This document shows, in pieces, positions 17,130 to 28,500 of a stretch of 58,258 bases of DNA. A program made the position numbers and the translations under genes. How positions within the stretch are numbered: position 1 is the stretch's first letter; the number at the start of each line of letters is the position of its first letter. Source of the DNA: JAAYDI01 sp052034005 (GTDB lineage Bacteria; Planctomycetota; Planctomycetia; Pirellulales; Pirellulaceae); the NCBI GenBank assembly GCA_052034005.1, contig JBPOJB010000006.1, positions 1-58,258 on the forward strand, read 5' to 3'. The notes below the pieces were generated by a model that ran no database searches, had not been told where the DNA came from, and worked only from the letters and a program-made list of their open reading frames with translations.

Positions 17130-17796
17130 GGGATGTCTCCTCACACGGACTTTTTGCCTGGCCGTGGCTCCAACTCCACGTCACACGTGTTGGGAGGGAG
17201 ACCCAGCTCGCCTCGCAACGCAAAAACGGCAGATCAACGGACGCGCGAAGTCCCGCGCGAACACTACAGTTCGAGCCGGTGCACGAGTGCGTACTCAGCT
17301 GTCAAGATGCCCCGTATCGCGAACAATCGCCGCGCAGATGCCACCGCGTCCGGCACTCCAGCCATCAAGCCGCGCCATGCACCAACCCACCATGGACGGC
17401 TGCCACGGTGCGGCAGGTGTGGCCGACAGACCAGCCACGCGGTGTGTCGAGCGATTGGCTGAAAGCGCATGGCACACTCATCCGACCCATGAACTGCCTG
17501 GCAAAGACCGAGAAGTAGAAGTCCATACCACCAAATATAAATATAAACAAGGCCCGACCAAAGGCAATACGAACCGTGCGTGCCGCAGGTTCATGCGGTA
17601 CCCGCGATAGCACTGTGGAGCTAAAATAGCATAGCACGCGCGGCGGGTTGGCACGGTCCGCGGCCGGCTATTGTAAGAGCATCCGGGACCATGCAACGCC
17701 GGACGCGATTCGGCGGGTCTTGGTGGAAATGACACGGTGGCTTGACGAAGACGGCCAACCTGACTCGACCACTTGCATTGTGACAGGAGACATACG
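17130..17796. other. Intergenic region, no gene supported
   Basis: About 670 bp. Open frames are short and lack a start with a ribosome binding site or any family pattern. An A/T-rich patch around 17,530-17,550 (AATATAAATATAAAC) stands out in this GC-rich setting and may be a promoter or UP element, but I cannot assign it to a gene. Confidence 0.4.
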
Positions 17797-18270
17797 ATGC
17801 ACCAGCGTCTCGACTACAAACTCGCGTCACCTCAAGCGTTCAAGGCCATGCTCCATGTGGAGCATCAGGTCCATCAGAGCGGCCTGGAGGAGTCGCTTCT
17901 GGAACTGGTCAAGTCCCGCGCCTCGCAGATCAACGGCTGCGCCTGGTGCCTGGATATGCACACCAAGGACGCGCGAGCGCGCGGCGAAACCGAGCAGCGC
18001 CTCTACCTGCTCTCGACCTGGCGCGAAGCGCCGTGCTACAGCGCGCGCGAGCGTGCGGCGCTGGCTTGGACCGAAGCGGTCACCCAGATCGCTACTCACG
18101 ACGTCTCGGATGCGGTCTACGAGGAGGCTCGGCGCCATTTCGATGAAAAGGCGCTCGTGGACCTGACGCTGGCGATCATCGCGATCAATGGCTGGAACCG
18201 GATGAATGTCGCGTTCCGCACGCCGGTCGGCGACTATGTCAGCCCACACGTTTCTGGCGGCACGGCCTGA
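17797..18270 (+). CDS. AhpD-like alkylhydroperoxidase family protein
   Basis: A 157-residue CMD-family protein of the longer AhpD-like type. The catalytic pattern is CAWCLDMH with Cys48, Cys51 and His55, followed by the family's TKDARARGETEQRLYLL and ARERAALAWTEAVT segments. It probably reduces peroxides through the cysteine pair. AGGAGA lies 8 bp before the ATG at 17,797. It is a single gene with no close partner, and is clearly different in length and sequence from the AhpD-like gene at 7,382. Confidence 0.88.
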   Translation: MHQRLDYKLASPQAFKAMLHVEHQVHQSGLEESLLELVKSRASQINGCAWCLDMHTKDARARGETEQRLYLLSTWREAPCYSARERAALAWTEAVTQIATHDVSDAVYEEARRHFDEKALVDLTLAIIAINGWNRMNVAFRTPVGDYVSPHVSGGTA

Positions 18271-18323
18271 ACGGAATCCGCCGCCACGGACCCGCATCGT
18301 CGAGGCGCGCGGCCTCGATGCTG

Positions 18324-19910
18324 TCATGGTGAAGCGGGAAGCAGCTGCACCTCGAAGCGGCACGGCTGGGTCGCGGTCGCCGGTAACAGCATCCTGACTT
18401 GCTCCCCGGTGGCGGCTCCGACCGGCCGGCCGTCGACAGTGACGGCTGCTGCGGCCTTCCGCGGCGGCCGCACCAGGCGCACCTCCAGCTGTTGTGGCCC
18501 GTCGCCGCGGTAATCACCGGTCATGCCATCGTCCGTGATTCGGTAGGACAGGCTGCGCCCTCGATAGTGCAAGGTCTGGCCGAATCCGTTCCGCCAGTAT
18601 TCCTCCGGCGCGTTCGGGGCGATCACGAGCGTGCCGTCCAGGCCAAACTCAACGCCCAACAGGAATCGCTGTACGATCCGGATCAGATTCGCGGGGTACT
18701 CGCAGTATTTCTCCGCGCCGTGTGGCCCCGCGGCGGTGTACCTCTCTCGCCAGTAGTATCCATTGTCCCGGCCCGCCAGGCAGACCTTGTGGATCGAAGT
18801 GAGCAGCCCTGCGCTGTCGCCCATCCGCGCCCTGGCCTGCGCTTCCAGATACCAGACGCGCCCCATCGCAGCCAGATCCATGTGGTCGGGATGTGCGAAC
18901 TCCCAGTCCTCATACATGCCGGGCAGTGTGGCGATGCCGGTGGGCATGCCGTCGTAAAGGAACCGCGGCTCATCCTTCAACTTCGGCCAGAGTACCGCGA
19001 TCTGCTCGCGCGTGGCCGTCGCCAGCGCGATTGCGCTCCAATCGACGTCGGTCAGCCCATGGTTAGCGATGGCGCCGCGCTGCGGATGGATGTATTCGGC
19101 GAATTGATCCCCGAGCCAGAAACGGCCCTGAAAACAGGACGCGATCCGGAAGGCGAGCTGCTCGTAACGGTTGGCTGTCGCGCGGTCGCCGGCCAGCGTG
19201 TTCAGCGCCGCCGCGCGTCGGAACGCATCGGCGGCATGGCATTGGGCCACGCCGTCGTACTCGATCCGCGTGGGACGCTCGACATAGTATCCCGCGCCGC
19301 CGACGGCGCCGTCCTCGGTGACGAGCGATGCCAGGTAGTCGGCCGCCAGATTGACCGACGGCAGTTGCTTCCTCAACCAGTCGCGGTCCAGCGTGTACCG
19401 ATAGATCACGTCGGCGTTCTGGATGTAAGTCGGGCCGGCCAGCGCGCGCAGCGGGTCGCCGGGCACCCAGTGCGCGTAAAGGCCGCCATTGGCATCCACG
19501 CGCGCTTGAGAACCCGTGGGGCCGATCAGCTGCCCGGCGCTGGACGGCAGGATTGCCAACGGCAATTGACCGTTCGGCCGCTGAAAACCCCGCACGTAAT
19601 CGAAGTTGGCCTGCACCACGTCCAGCCGGCCCAGGAACAGCAGCGCATCGGTCATTTGATGGCCGTCCAGGGAGGGATACGAGCAACCGTAACCGAATCC
19701 CTCGCCGTCGGCGCATACGGAGAAGTACCCGAAGAACACGTTCGGGTTGACCGCGGCCAGGACGTTCTGTACCGCCGCCTGCTGGTACGCCTCCACGAGA
19801 AGACGATCGGGCAACTCGGGAAGCCACGCGGGAGACGGAGGGGCGGCGGCCATCGTCGACTCGGCCGCCAGAACGCCGAGCAGCCCCCACAGGAGAAGAC
19901 GGTATGCCAT
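18324..19910 (-). CDS. Secreted six-hairpin glycosidase-like protein
   Basis: A 528-residue exported protein (signal peptide in the first 22 residues, LLLWGLLGVLAAEST-MAAA). Residues 60-430 have the repeated helical pattern of an (alpha/alpha)6-barrel glycoside hydrolase, with acidic and aromatic motifs such as YPSLDGHQMTDALLFLG, TYIQNADVIYRY and AAMGRVWYLEAQ. The last 90 residues look like a C-terminal beta domain. The exact GH family is not recognisable by eye; GH63/37/78-like folds are possible. It faces away from the next gene, with 256 bp between starts. Confidence 0.65.
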   Translation of the reverse strand: MAYRLLLWGLLGVLAAESTMAAAPPSPAWLPELPDRLLVEAYQQAAVQNVLAAVNPNVFFGYFSVCADGEGFGYGCSYPSLDGHQMTDALLFLGRLDVVQANFDYVRGFQRPNGQLPLAILPSSAGQLIGPTGSQARVDANGGLYAHWVPGDPLRALAGPTYIQNADVIYRYTLDRDWLRKQLPSVNLAADYLASLVTEDGAVGGAGYYVERPTRIEYDGVAQCHAADAFRRAAALNTLAGDRATANRYEQLAFRIASCFQGRFWLGDQFAEYIHPQRGAIANHGLTDVDWSAIALATATREQIAVLWPKLKDEPRFLYDGMPTGIATLPGMYEDWEFAHPDHMDLAAMGRVWYLEAQARARMGDSAGLLTSIHKVCLAGRDNGYYWRERYTAAGPHGAEKYCEYPANLIRIVQRFLLGVEFGLDGTLVIAPNAPEEYWRNGFGQTLHYRGRSLSYRITDDGMTGDYRGDGPQQLEVRLVRPPRKAAAAVTVDGRPVGAATGEQVRMLLPATATQPCRFEVQLLPASP

Positions 19911-20166
19911 TGGACGAAACCCTCTCGGTTCGAAAACATGGTGACTCTGAGCGGGACCGCCGTGTCCAGCACCCGATCATCTACCGCTATCATCGAACGT
20001 GCGGCCGCTGGCGGCAACTGCCTGGCCTCCAGTCCGGACAGGTCGAATTCCCGGCAGACGAAGCGGACCAGGTGCCGTCAGCGTGCGCCGTCGGCGAATG
20101 ACATGGCCACAGGCTCCGGCTACGATAAGGCGGCGGCCCTCTTCGGAGAATTCGGGAGATAGCGCG

Positions 20167-22515
20167 ATGAACAAGTGCAGGCTGAAACAGACCCCGAACG
20201 GTCGACTGTCCGGGATGGTAACGGCGTTTGCGGCTTTGCTGCTGACGGCAGCGCCCGCACAGGGCGAACCGGCGGACAACCCCCAGAACGCCGCTCCCGT
20301 CCGCGTGCTGGCCGAGGCGGGCGACGTTTCGACGCCGGCGTCGGCGCAGGCGACCCTTGACGTCCTTGCCCGGGAGCTTGTGAAAGAGGGTGGCGGCTAC
20401 ATCCTCGTCGACAATCGCGTAGCCGACCGCTTCAGGCCGCGCAACCGCTACCAGACCGGGCGGGACGAGCCGGGCGTAACGATCCTCGACGTCCGGCAAG
20501 GGTACCTTGATGTGGCAGTCCCTCCAGTCGGCCACGACAGCCGGGGAGTGTGGAGCGGGTTTCGGGTCCGCCGCATGCTGGACCTGGAGGGCGACAGCCT
20601 GCCTCACTGGGGCACGCAGGCCGCCGCGCACATCGAGAATAACATCGTCCAGGGCAGCTACAGCGTGATGCGGTTCTTAGTCCAGGAAGTCAAGGCCGGT
20701 ACGGATGCCCGGCTCTATCTCCAGGGCATCGAGGGGCTGGCGCCCGGGGCCTACATGAACCTCCAAAGCGACGGCAACCTCTCGGCCGGCAACGAGGGCC
20801 GCAGCCTGGTGGAGAACGAGGGTGTCTATATCAAGTCGCTCGGTTGGGACCCCACAAGGCGGCTCTACTACGTCACGGCTGACCTGAAGTACGACCACCC
20901 GGCCGGCACGGTGCTCCAGAACAAACACAACCTGCCCGGACTGGCAGTCGACAACCACTCCAACGCCGACAACCAGACGTTCTGGCTCGACGCCCGAACG
21001 GATCAATACGGCGTGGGCGACCAGTTCGTCGTCTCGGCGACCCACAAGTACCAGAGCAACGTCTTCTCCGGCATGGGTGACGAAGGGGCCGTGTGTCTCA
21101 ACGCCGAGGTGATCCACGACCTCGACCCGTTCCGCGCCGAGGTGGAGTCGTTCGACCCGGCCACCGGGCAGCTCGTGTACAAGCCCGGCAAGACGCGGAG
21201 CGAGAAGCTCGCGCTGTCCCGGCCGCTGGTGAATCTCAACCCTGCGAAGTGGATCACCGGCGGGCATGTGCTCATCGTCCGCCGCGGCGGGCGCTTCCGG
21301 GGCAAGGTCTACCCCGACCACTCGGCCAGGCTGGGGGACGAAACGATCTACGTCCGCGGCGGCTTGATCCTCGGCTCCCGGGACGCTCCGTGGGACGAGT
21401 CGGTCGTGGGCCGCTACTTCGCCCTGGATGAAGAAACCGAGAAGTACAGCCCCGGCGAGTTGCCCGGCGGTTACTGGCCCTTCCCCGACGACGGCCACCC
21501 GATCCGCCGCTGGTATCGGATCACCGACTTCCAGCACCAGGAGGACGGCACGAAGGCGATCCGCATCGTGCGCACGGCGTGGTACATGACGTCGGCCGGC
21601 GGGCCGGACCTGTTCCGTGACGAGAACTACACGTCCGACGACCACGAGCGGCCGCTTCGGTACATCATCGCTCCGGGCGGCCAGCTCAGCGAGATTCGCC
21701 GGGGCTGGATCGACACGCGGCGCCCGGGAACCGATGGCCTTTCGCTGCCGACCGACTCGCGGATGCTCGTCGTGGTGCCCAACGCCGACCGCGCCGGCCG
21801 GTTCGACTTCGCCGCCGGCGATCCGGTCGAGCAGGCCGTGGGACCGGACCCGTGGGTACCGCGGCCGATCCGCATCCGCATGTTCGACGAGTTCCCGTCC
21901 TGCCTGGAGAACCCGGCGATCGAGATCATCAACAACGGGCGAGTTGCCCGACAGTCGGGCATTTCTCTCCTCGGCGGCCCGCGCGACCTGGATGAGCTTG
22001 CCGAGCGGAAGGATCGGCAGCCGCCCTATATCAACGGGATCACCTTCCACTCGGCGGTAGGCTGCGGTGTGCGGTTCCGCGGCCAGGTCCGCGACGCGGC
22101 CCTGGTGATGGAGCAACGAGAGGGCAACCCGCAGCCGTTGGCCTGGCGCCACGCCGAGGGCATGACCTACCTGGGCGCCGATCCGACCAGCGGCAACCTG
22201 ACCATTCGTGGCGGCCAGCTCGACCTGGACCGGCCGGCAGCCGTCCATGGAGGTCTCGTGGCAACGGGGGGCATCTCAGCGACGGAGACCGCGGCGACGA
22301 ACCTGCGGGGAATCGACGTCGCGGTCAACGCGGGTACGCGTGTCCTGGAGGTGGAGTTTGCCGTGGCCGAGCCGGACGCGCGATACTCGATCTGCGTGCA
22401 GCCGAATTGGCTGACGGCCACCGCTGTAACCGAAAAGCGTCCCGACGGGTTCCGCGTGGAGTTTGCTGGAGTGGCGCCCGCCGGCGCCAAGGTCGACTGG
22501 CAGTTGATCCGGTGA
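20167..22515 (+). CDS. Secreted protein of unknown function with tail-fibre-like C-terminus
   Basis: A 782-residue exported protein (signal MVTAFAALLLTAAPAQG). It opens with a conserved-looking segment on long-residue repeats of 'GGYILVDNRVADRF' type and a central region rich in Gly, Asp and Trp. The last 55 residues follow a pattern I associate with C-terminal domains of phage tail fibres and related surface proteins: a beta-strand, 'PDARYSICVQPNWLTA', then 'GFRVEFAGVAPAGAKVDWQLIR'. Substrate and fold of the main body are unknown. The start has GGGAGA 8 bp upstream. It sits among glycosidase genes, so a role in polysaccharide binding or lysis is a guess. Confidence 0.6.
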   Translation: MNKCRLKQTPNGRLSGMVTAFAALLLTAAPAQGEPADNPQNAAPVRVLAEAGDVSTPASAQATLDVLARELVKEGGGYILVDNRVADRFRPRNRYQTGRDEPGVTILDVRQGYLDVAVPPVGHDSRGVWSGFRVRRMLDLEGDSLPHWGTQAAAHIENNIVQGSYSVMRFLVQEVKAGTDARLYLQGIEGLAPGAYMNLQSDGNLSAGNEGRSLVENEGVYIKSLGWDPTRRLYYVTADLKYDHPAGTVLQNKHNLPGLAVDNHSNADNQTFWLDARTDQYGVGDQFVVSATHKYQSNVFSGMGDEGAVCLNAEVIHDLDPFRAEVESFDPATGQLVYKPGKTRSEKLALSRPLVNLNPAKWITGGHVLIVRRGGRFRGKVYPDHSARLGDETIYVRGGLILGSRDAPWDESVVGRYFALDEETEKYSPGELPGGYWPFPDDGHPIRRWYRITDFQHQEDGTKAIRIVRTAWYMTSAGGPDLFRDENYTSDDHERPLRYIIAPGGQLSEIRRGWIDTRRPGTDGLSLPTDSRMLVVVPNADRAGRFDFAAGDPVEQAVGPDPWVPRPIRIRMFDEFPSCLENPAIEIINNGRVARQSGISLLGGPRDLDELAERKDRQPPYINGITFHSAVGCGVRFRGQVRDAALVMEQREGNPQPLAWRHAEGMTYLGADPTSGNLTIRGGQLDLDRPAAVHGGLVATGGISATETAATNLRGIDVAVNAGTRVLEVEFAVAEPDARYSICVQPNWLTATAVTEKRPDGFRVEFAGVAPAGAKVDWQLIR

Positions 22516-22638
22516 ACGGCGATGGATCTGGGCGTGACCTGATCATTCCGCTGAGAACGGGACCAAGTCGAGCGACGCGCGTCGCGCCCGGCGTCCGCCT
22601 GCAGAGCCACGCGACCAATAGGCTGTGTGAAGCGGCCC

Positions 22639-23459
22639 TTACGGCTTGCAGGTTCCGTACACCAGGCTCGTGCCGCCCAAGATCACGTAGACTTTACCTG
22701 CCTCGGTCTTGTCTCCGTCCATGTCCTTGACGTTATCGAAGCCCCCGGAATACCGAAGATCTTGGCCCACACACCGTTCTCGACTGCAAAGGGTCGGGTC
22801 GTGTTGATCGCCTTGAAATGCGCGCCGCCATCGTCGGAAGCGTACACGTAGAAATCGTAATTGCTGAAGGCGACGAAACGGTTGTCGACATTCGGATCGG
22901 CACAGAGGTTCATGGCGTTGCCGCCGTAAAGCGCACCGCCCCACATGTGGATCGTCCCTGATCCGATCGCGTCGGTGAACGTCGCCCCACCGTCGGTCGT
23001 CAGCTTCAGGTACCGGTCGGTGCTCATTCCCTGGAAACCGTACCAGTGCACATCGTAGGTGCACTGGCCGATGAGGAAGCGATTGGGGTCGTTGCGTGAG
23101 ACGGCTACGTTGCCGTCCCATTGGCAGGGCAACGTACCCTGCAGTCTGGACCATGTTCTGCCGCCGTCGCTGCTGCGGATGTTCCGCGGGTCGCCGTTTT
23201 CGTAGTGCACGACCGTGGCGCGCTCGTCAAGGCGGTAGACCGATGAGCAGTCGTCCTTGAAGTAGACGACCCCCGGCGCGGCCGGGCTTTCAAAGACCAG
23301 CGCGCCCCACCCGCCGCCCCCGATCATGACGCTGTTCCACGTGTAATGGTCCGACAGGTCCGCCGCGGATAACGCTGCGGCGCCCGTGCCGAGAGCCAGT
23401 GCGAGTGCGAGCGTCGAAAGGCCGACGCCGCGAACGTCGGCAAGACTCTGCGGATGCAT
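22639..23459 (-). pseudogene. Sialidase-like BNR/Asp-box protein, frameshifted
   Basis: A secreted BNR-type beta-propeller fragment. The ATG at 23,459 gives a signal peptide (LSTLALALALGTGAAALSA). Asp boxes are visible: SSDGGRTW, TTDGGATF and SDDGGAHF. Near 22,742-22,746 a run of five G on the coding strand shifts the frame. Adding one G restores FGIPGGFDNVKDMDGD and a TAA stop at 22,639. It is also short, about 270 residues, against several hundred for full sialidase-like propellers. Either a real mutation or a homopolymer sequencing error; in both cases the protein is likely incomplete. Confidence 0.6.
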
Positions 23460-23698
23460 GGCTGCGACTACCTTTCTCGCGAAGCGCGCAACGTGTTCTT
23501 CCGGATCGGTTCCCGTCGACATAATCCCGTCCGGCTGGGGTGCCCGCAAAGATGAGCACTCGGGGCGATTGTAGACTTGACATAACAAGTGCTCAAGCAT
23601 CTGCTGGAGCCAGGTTCCCCGGCGGTGGAGATCGGCTTCGAGCCGTGGGGCCTGTACGACGTGGAACCGCGCCCGCAACGCGCAGCAAGGAACGTCCG

Positions 23699-25375
23699 AT
23701 GACGAAACTACTCGCCCAACTCGCCGTGCTGGTCGTCTCATTCCAGTGCGGCAATGTACGTGCCGCGACCTACCACGTCGCGCAGCGCTCGCCGCACGCC
23801 TCGGACGCGGCGCCGGGCACCGCCGAGCGGCCGTGGCGGTCGATTTCGAAGGCGGCGGAGACGGTGCAGCCGGGCGATCGCGTCGTGATCCACGCAGGTG
23901 TGTACCGAGAACAGGTGCGGCCCGGCCGGAGCGGCACGGACGCGGCGCCCATCAGCTACGAGGCCGCGCCGGGCGAAGAGGTCGTGCTCACCGGCGCCGA
24001 CTTGATCACCGGCTGGGAAGCCGCGGGGCAGGGGGTGTGGAAAAAAGAGCCTTGGGCACACCGGTTTGAAACTCATCCGAACGACGCCAGGCACCGGCTC
24101 ATCGGCCGCTGCGAACAAGTGATAGTGGACGGCCGGTTGCTGACCCAGGTCGATCGTCTGGACGAGATGCACCCGGGGTGTTTCTTCGCCGATACGGACC
24201 ACCAGGCCCTCTACGTCCGGCTGGTCGACGACCGCGACCCGAACCAAGCCGGCGTCGAGGCCAGCGTCCGCGCGGTGTGTTTCGGTTCCGGGTGGGGCGG
24301 CGAGCGGCGAGACCATATTACCGTGCGAGGGTTGATCATCCGTCACGCAGCGAACATGGCCCAGCGTGGTGCGTTTTTCGCGCTGGGGGACCATTGGACC
24401 GTCGAGGACTGCGTTATCGAGCACACCAACGGAACCGGCATCTCCTTTCACGGTGACTGCGCGATCCTGCGCCGCGTCGCATCGCGCCACAACGGTCAGC
24501 AGGGGCTGAGCGGCAACGGCCGGCATTTTGTGCTCGAAGAAGTGGTCTTGGAACACAACAACATCAAGGGGTTCGACAAGGACTGGGAGGGCGGCGGCAT
24601 GAAGATCGCGGTCGCGCGCAACGGCGTGGTCCGGCGCTGCCGCGCGCTGGCCAACAACGGCGTCGGCCTCTGGTTCGACATCGACGTGCGCGACGTGGTT
24701 GTCGAAGACTGCTTCTGCCGCGGGAACGCCGGGCATGGGATCTTCGTGGAGATCAGCGGCGGCTTCACGATCCGCGACAACCTGTGCGTCGGTAACGGCA
24801 CGGACGACGCGTGGGGACAGGCCGGCATCGCGATCGGCGAAAGCGATCATGCGACGGTCGAGAACAACACCTGTGTGCTCAACCCTACAGGCATCACACT
24901 GCGCGAAATCGGGCCCCGCGAGTTTGCGGGCGTCGACGGCGAACAGGTCAGTTACCACGTGCATGACGTGACGGTCCGCCGCAACGTCTGTGCCTTGAAC
25001 CGCCGGTACCAGATCGGTCTCTGGTGGGACAACCCCTTCTTCGGCCCTCATCCCACGCCCTCGGTCGGCGCTCAGGGCATCCCGCTCGATCCAGACAACG
25101 CAAACCTGCGCTTCGACGAGAACTGTTATTGGATGGAGGGAGCGCAGCAACTCGCCCTGTGGGGCTGCCCGTGGCGCAAGGGCCACCAGAGCTATTCCGA
25201 TCTGGCCGCGTGGCAGGCAGCACGCGGTCAGGACGCGCGTTCGCTGGCCGCCAATCCGCAGTTCGTCGACCCCTCGCAAGGTGACTGGAACCTGTCGCCC
25301 GAGAGCCCAGCGAGGAGGCTGAAAGCCGGCTGCTCCAAGGAGGCCGTGGATAGCAGCGTCTTCGTCGACCGGTAG
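23699..25375 (+). CDS. Secreted parallel beta-helix protein (pectate-lyase-like)
   Basis: A 558-residue exported protein (signal QLAVLVVSFQCGNVRA). After an N-terminal region with GTAERPWRSISKAAETVQPGD, which is the usual entry of right-handed beta-helix glycan lyases and hydrolases, there are many short turns of the form 'VEDCVIEHTNGTGI', 'LRRVASRHNGQQGL', 'VENNTCVLNPTGI'. Such proteins cleave or bind pectin, alginate or similar acidic glycans. No specific catalytic residues can be assigned by eye. A putative AAGGA ribosome binding site lies 8 bp before the ATG. Confidence 0.75.
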   Translation: MTKLLAQLAVLVVSFQCGNVRAATYHVAQRSPHASDAAPGTAERPWRSISKAAETVQPGDRVVIHAGVYREQVRPGRSGTDAAPISYEAAPGEEVVLTGADLITGWEAAGQGVWKKEPWAHRFETHPNDARHRLIGRCEQVIVDGRLLTQVDRLDEMHPGCFFADTDHQALYVRLVDDRDPNQAGVEASVRAVCFGSGWGGERRDHITVRGLIIRHAANMAQRGAFFALGDHWTVEDCVIEHTNGTGISFHGDCAILRRVASRHNGQQGLSGNGRHFVLEEVVLEHNNIKGFDKDWEGGGMKIAVARNGVVRRCRALANNGVGLWFDIDVRDVVVEDCFCRGNAGHGIFVEISGGFTIRDNLCVGNGTDDAWGQAGIAIGESDHATVENNTCVLNPTGITLREIGPREFAGVDGEQVSYHVHDVTVRRNVCALNRRYQIGLWWDNPFFGPHPTPSVGAQGIPLDPDNANLRFDENCYWMEGAQQLALWGCPWRKGHQSYSDLAAWQAARGQDARSLAANPQFVDPSQGDWNLSPESPARRLKAGCSKEAVDSSVFVDR

Positions 25376-25529
25376 CCACCATGCGGACCGTCCCGATAGC
25401 TGCTGTATCCATCCAACCCCACACGGTCCGCGCATCGCGTCCGGTGCGCGGACCTCGGATGTGTCCTTGCCAGAGGTGCCGGTGGAGGGAAAGGTCACTG
25501 GTGAGCAGTTCGATGCACCCGATCCGCAA

Positions 25530-28500
25530 TCATTCGAGCTGCTTGCCACCGCGCGTCACGCACAGAACCCTGTTGCCCCACGGGCCGGGGATTGTGACGT
25601 CGAACGAAGCGGCCGAGCGACTGACGACCCGTGCGCCGGCGTCAACCGCGTCAACCGCGTCAACACGTGCATCGCCGATCGTCAACCGCGCTGTGTCCAG
25701 CTGCACGTGTGCGGCCACCTCGCTTGCCGACCAGCTGGCCAGCACGATCAACAGGTCGCCGGACCGGGATTGCTCGAGGACAAGCCACTTGACATCGTCC
25801 GGGGTCACGGTCAGCACCGGTGCATCGTCCCAATAGTTGTGCACGCGAACCTCAGGCCCGCCGTAGCCGAACCCCAGGAGATGCTTCTCGAGCGGTCCGT
25901 TGCGCTGGATCTCATGGACTGCTCGCAGGCCCCATTCGATGCGTTCCTGCTGGGCGGCAGGGAGAGACTTGACCATTGCATTGTCCGAACCGGCCACCGC
26001 GTACAGTGACAGGGGCAGGTTGCCGACCTGCCGCCCGACCGTCTCGGTCAGCAGCCACGCAGGAGAAAACGGTTGTGTGGACCCCAATTCATGGTCCAAG
26101 TCGACAGTCCCCCACGTATGCACGGGCAACAGCAACGTATTAGTCATATGCAGCGTGAACTCCAACGGTTCCTGGCGCTGACGTCGCCACTCCTGCAACA
26201 AGTGCCAGACACGCTTGGTGTATTCTCGTTGATTCCAGATGATCATGCAGGGCTGCACGCGGCCGTCGTCCGCCACGTACGCGGCCGTGGTCCGCGTGTT
26301 GGTCGACGCATACGGGTACGTGTTGTCCCAGTAGAGGCTCACACCGCGCCGCAGCCACTGGTCAGCGATCCAGCAGCCGAAATCCTGGTACGAGCGTGGG
26401 AACGTGATCAGCTGTGGCTGCCCGAGTGACATGTATCCTTGAGTGTACACTTCGTCAGGTACGACGCTGCGATCGTACCGCGTTGGCTCTGCCGTCCACT
26501 CGTCCTGAAACACGAACCATTCCGGTCGTGCGTCGCAGCCACGCATTTCCTCTTGGTAGACGGCCAGTGGTTTGGCGCTGCCGACATCTCTGGCCCGGCT
26601 GGCGAAGTAGGTGACGGCATCCAGCCAGGGCCAGGTTCCGTGTACATCAGGAGGATGATGCGCTTGCACGTACTGAGCAAACCACGTGGCATCGAACGGC
26701 TGACCCTGCCGCGGTTCGAGGATCTTGTCGACGATTCGCCAATCGTCGCGCACAGGTGCCTGACTTGCACACGCCAGCCCGCCCCACGGCACGTCCGGCA
26801 GCCCGCCCGGCGCATCCGGCACACGCGCACGCCAATCGGCCGGCATCGGCTTGGTCGGCGCCGCCTGCAGTCCGAATACCAGGTGGTGCTCTCTGCCGAT
26901 CGTTGTGCTCTGATTGATGAAGTAGATCCGCAGCACCACACGATCCTGCTCGCGGGCGATCTCTTGCAGGCGTCCCTCGGGCGTCTTCCAGGTAATCCAG
27001 TCGCGGTCGTTTTCAGCGAACCAAGCCAGGCCACGTTGCGGCGAGCCGAGCCAGATGTAGGGCACGAATGCGTTCAGCCAGCGCTGGTACTGATGGGCCT
27101 GGCTTCCATCCCAGACGACCCCGGTGCCGTTGGGCAGAGCGCCGGCGAAGTTCTCACGCAACCCGGCCGTGACCGCGTGCAGCAGCGGCGTGGCATCCGC
27201 CCGGAGGGGCACTTCAAGCCACATGCGCTGAATCTCTGCAGGCTCGCGCCCGGGTGCGAGATCGAGTTCGAACTTCATACAGCCGTCGATTTCCACGCGG
27301 CAATGCGAACGGACCTGCACGGCTGGTCCCTCCGCGCGACTGTCGAAGATCGCACATGATGGCCGTGTTTCCGTAAAACCGCCGGACGCATTGTCCCACA
27401 CCGGTTCGCCCGCAGCCGTCTCGTAACGCAGCCTGATCGGCGCGGCCAGGATGTCAGCGCCGTTGCTCGTGATCTGTGCCGGGAAGCCGAGTGTTCCCAA
27501 CGTGTACGTGCGACCGACCACGTTGAGTGCGTGATCCGCGACTCGGATCGGTTCGAACGGAGGATAGACCTGGTCGGTAATCCCCAGCTGATTGCCTTCC
27601 CAGGGGAAATGCTGTCTGCGAAACGCGAACACTTCGCCCGGCCTGGATTGTCCGTCGGTCCCGATCGCTGCAGCCGCCAGCTCGTACCGTCCATCAGGAA
27701 GGTCCGGCAGTGCGAGTGATTGTTCTTCGGTTGTCAGGGGATGCTTCGACTGCGCGAGCACTGTCCCGGTCGCATCGCGCAGGGCAAGTTCGATGTGGGC
27801 GAACTGGGTCCGCGCGTCGTTCACGGCCACGCGATAGTACAACTTGTTCTGGCTGGGCAGATACTGTGCCCGGAGTCGCAGCGAGCGATCGACGGCCGCC
27901 ACCAGTTGTGTTGGGTCGCGGTAGCGGTAATACGCGTTGGCCACCTCTTCCGGCTCGAGTGCCTGCCGATACAGGCGTACCTCGTCCAACAGAGATTCGC
28001 CGGCGCCCAGCAGCAACTGTCCGCACGTGCCATGGTTCTGCCGAGTCGCCAAGGGCACGCCAAAGGACTTCGCGCGCCGCTGACCATCTACGTAGACTGT
28101 GATCTCATCGTCGCGCCACGTGAACGCAAAATGGTACCAGCGGCCCGGCCGCAGCACGGTGTCTTCTGCGCGCAGCATGAGCAAATCGCCGTCATCCTTG
28201 GAGAAGTAGAGCGCCAACGGTTTGTTGGCGAGCCCAGCTGAATTGAAGATGTAGAAAACGAAAGGACCACTGACGAAGCTGCAATTGCCGTCGCTGTAGC
28301 TGTTGACGCCGACCGGGCGCACCCAGCACTCCAGTGTTCCCTCGTGAAGATCCAGCAGATCCGAGCCGCGCAGCTCGAGGGGACCGACAATCGCTTTGGC
28401 GCACACTCCAGCCTCATAGTGTTCACCTCCCGCGATCTCCAGGCCGGTGGCTCGGTCGCCGCGCGCTGTCCAGCTGCCGTCGAGCGGGAGGTAAATGGCC

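Noticed and set aside
17264..17735. Small minus-strand frames in the long intergenic region
   Set aside because: No ribosome binding site, no homology pattern, and mutually overlapping frames of the same weak quality.
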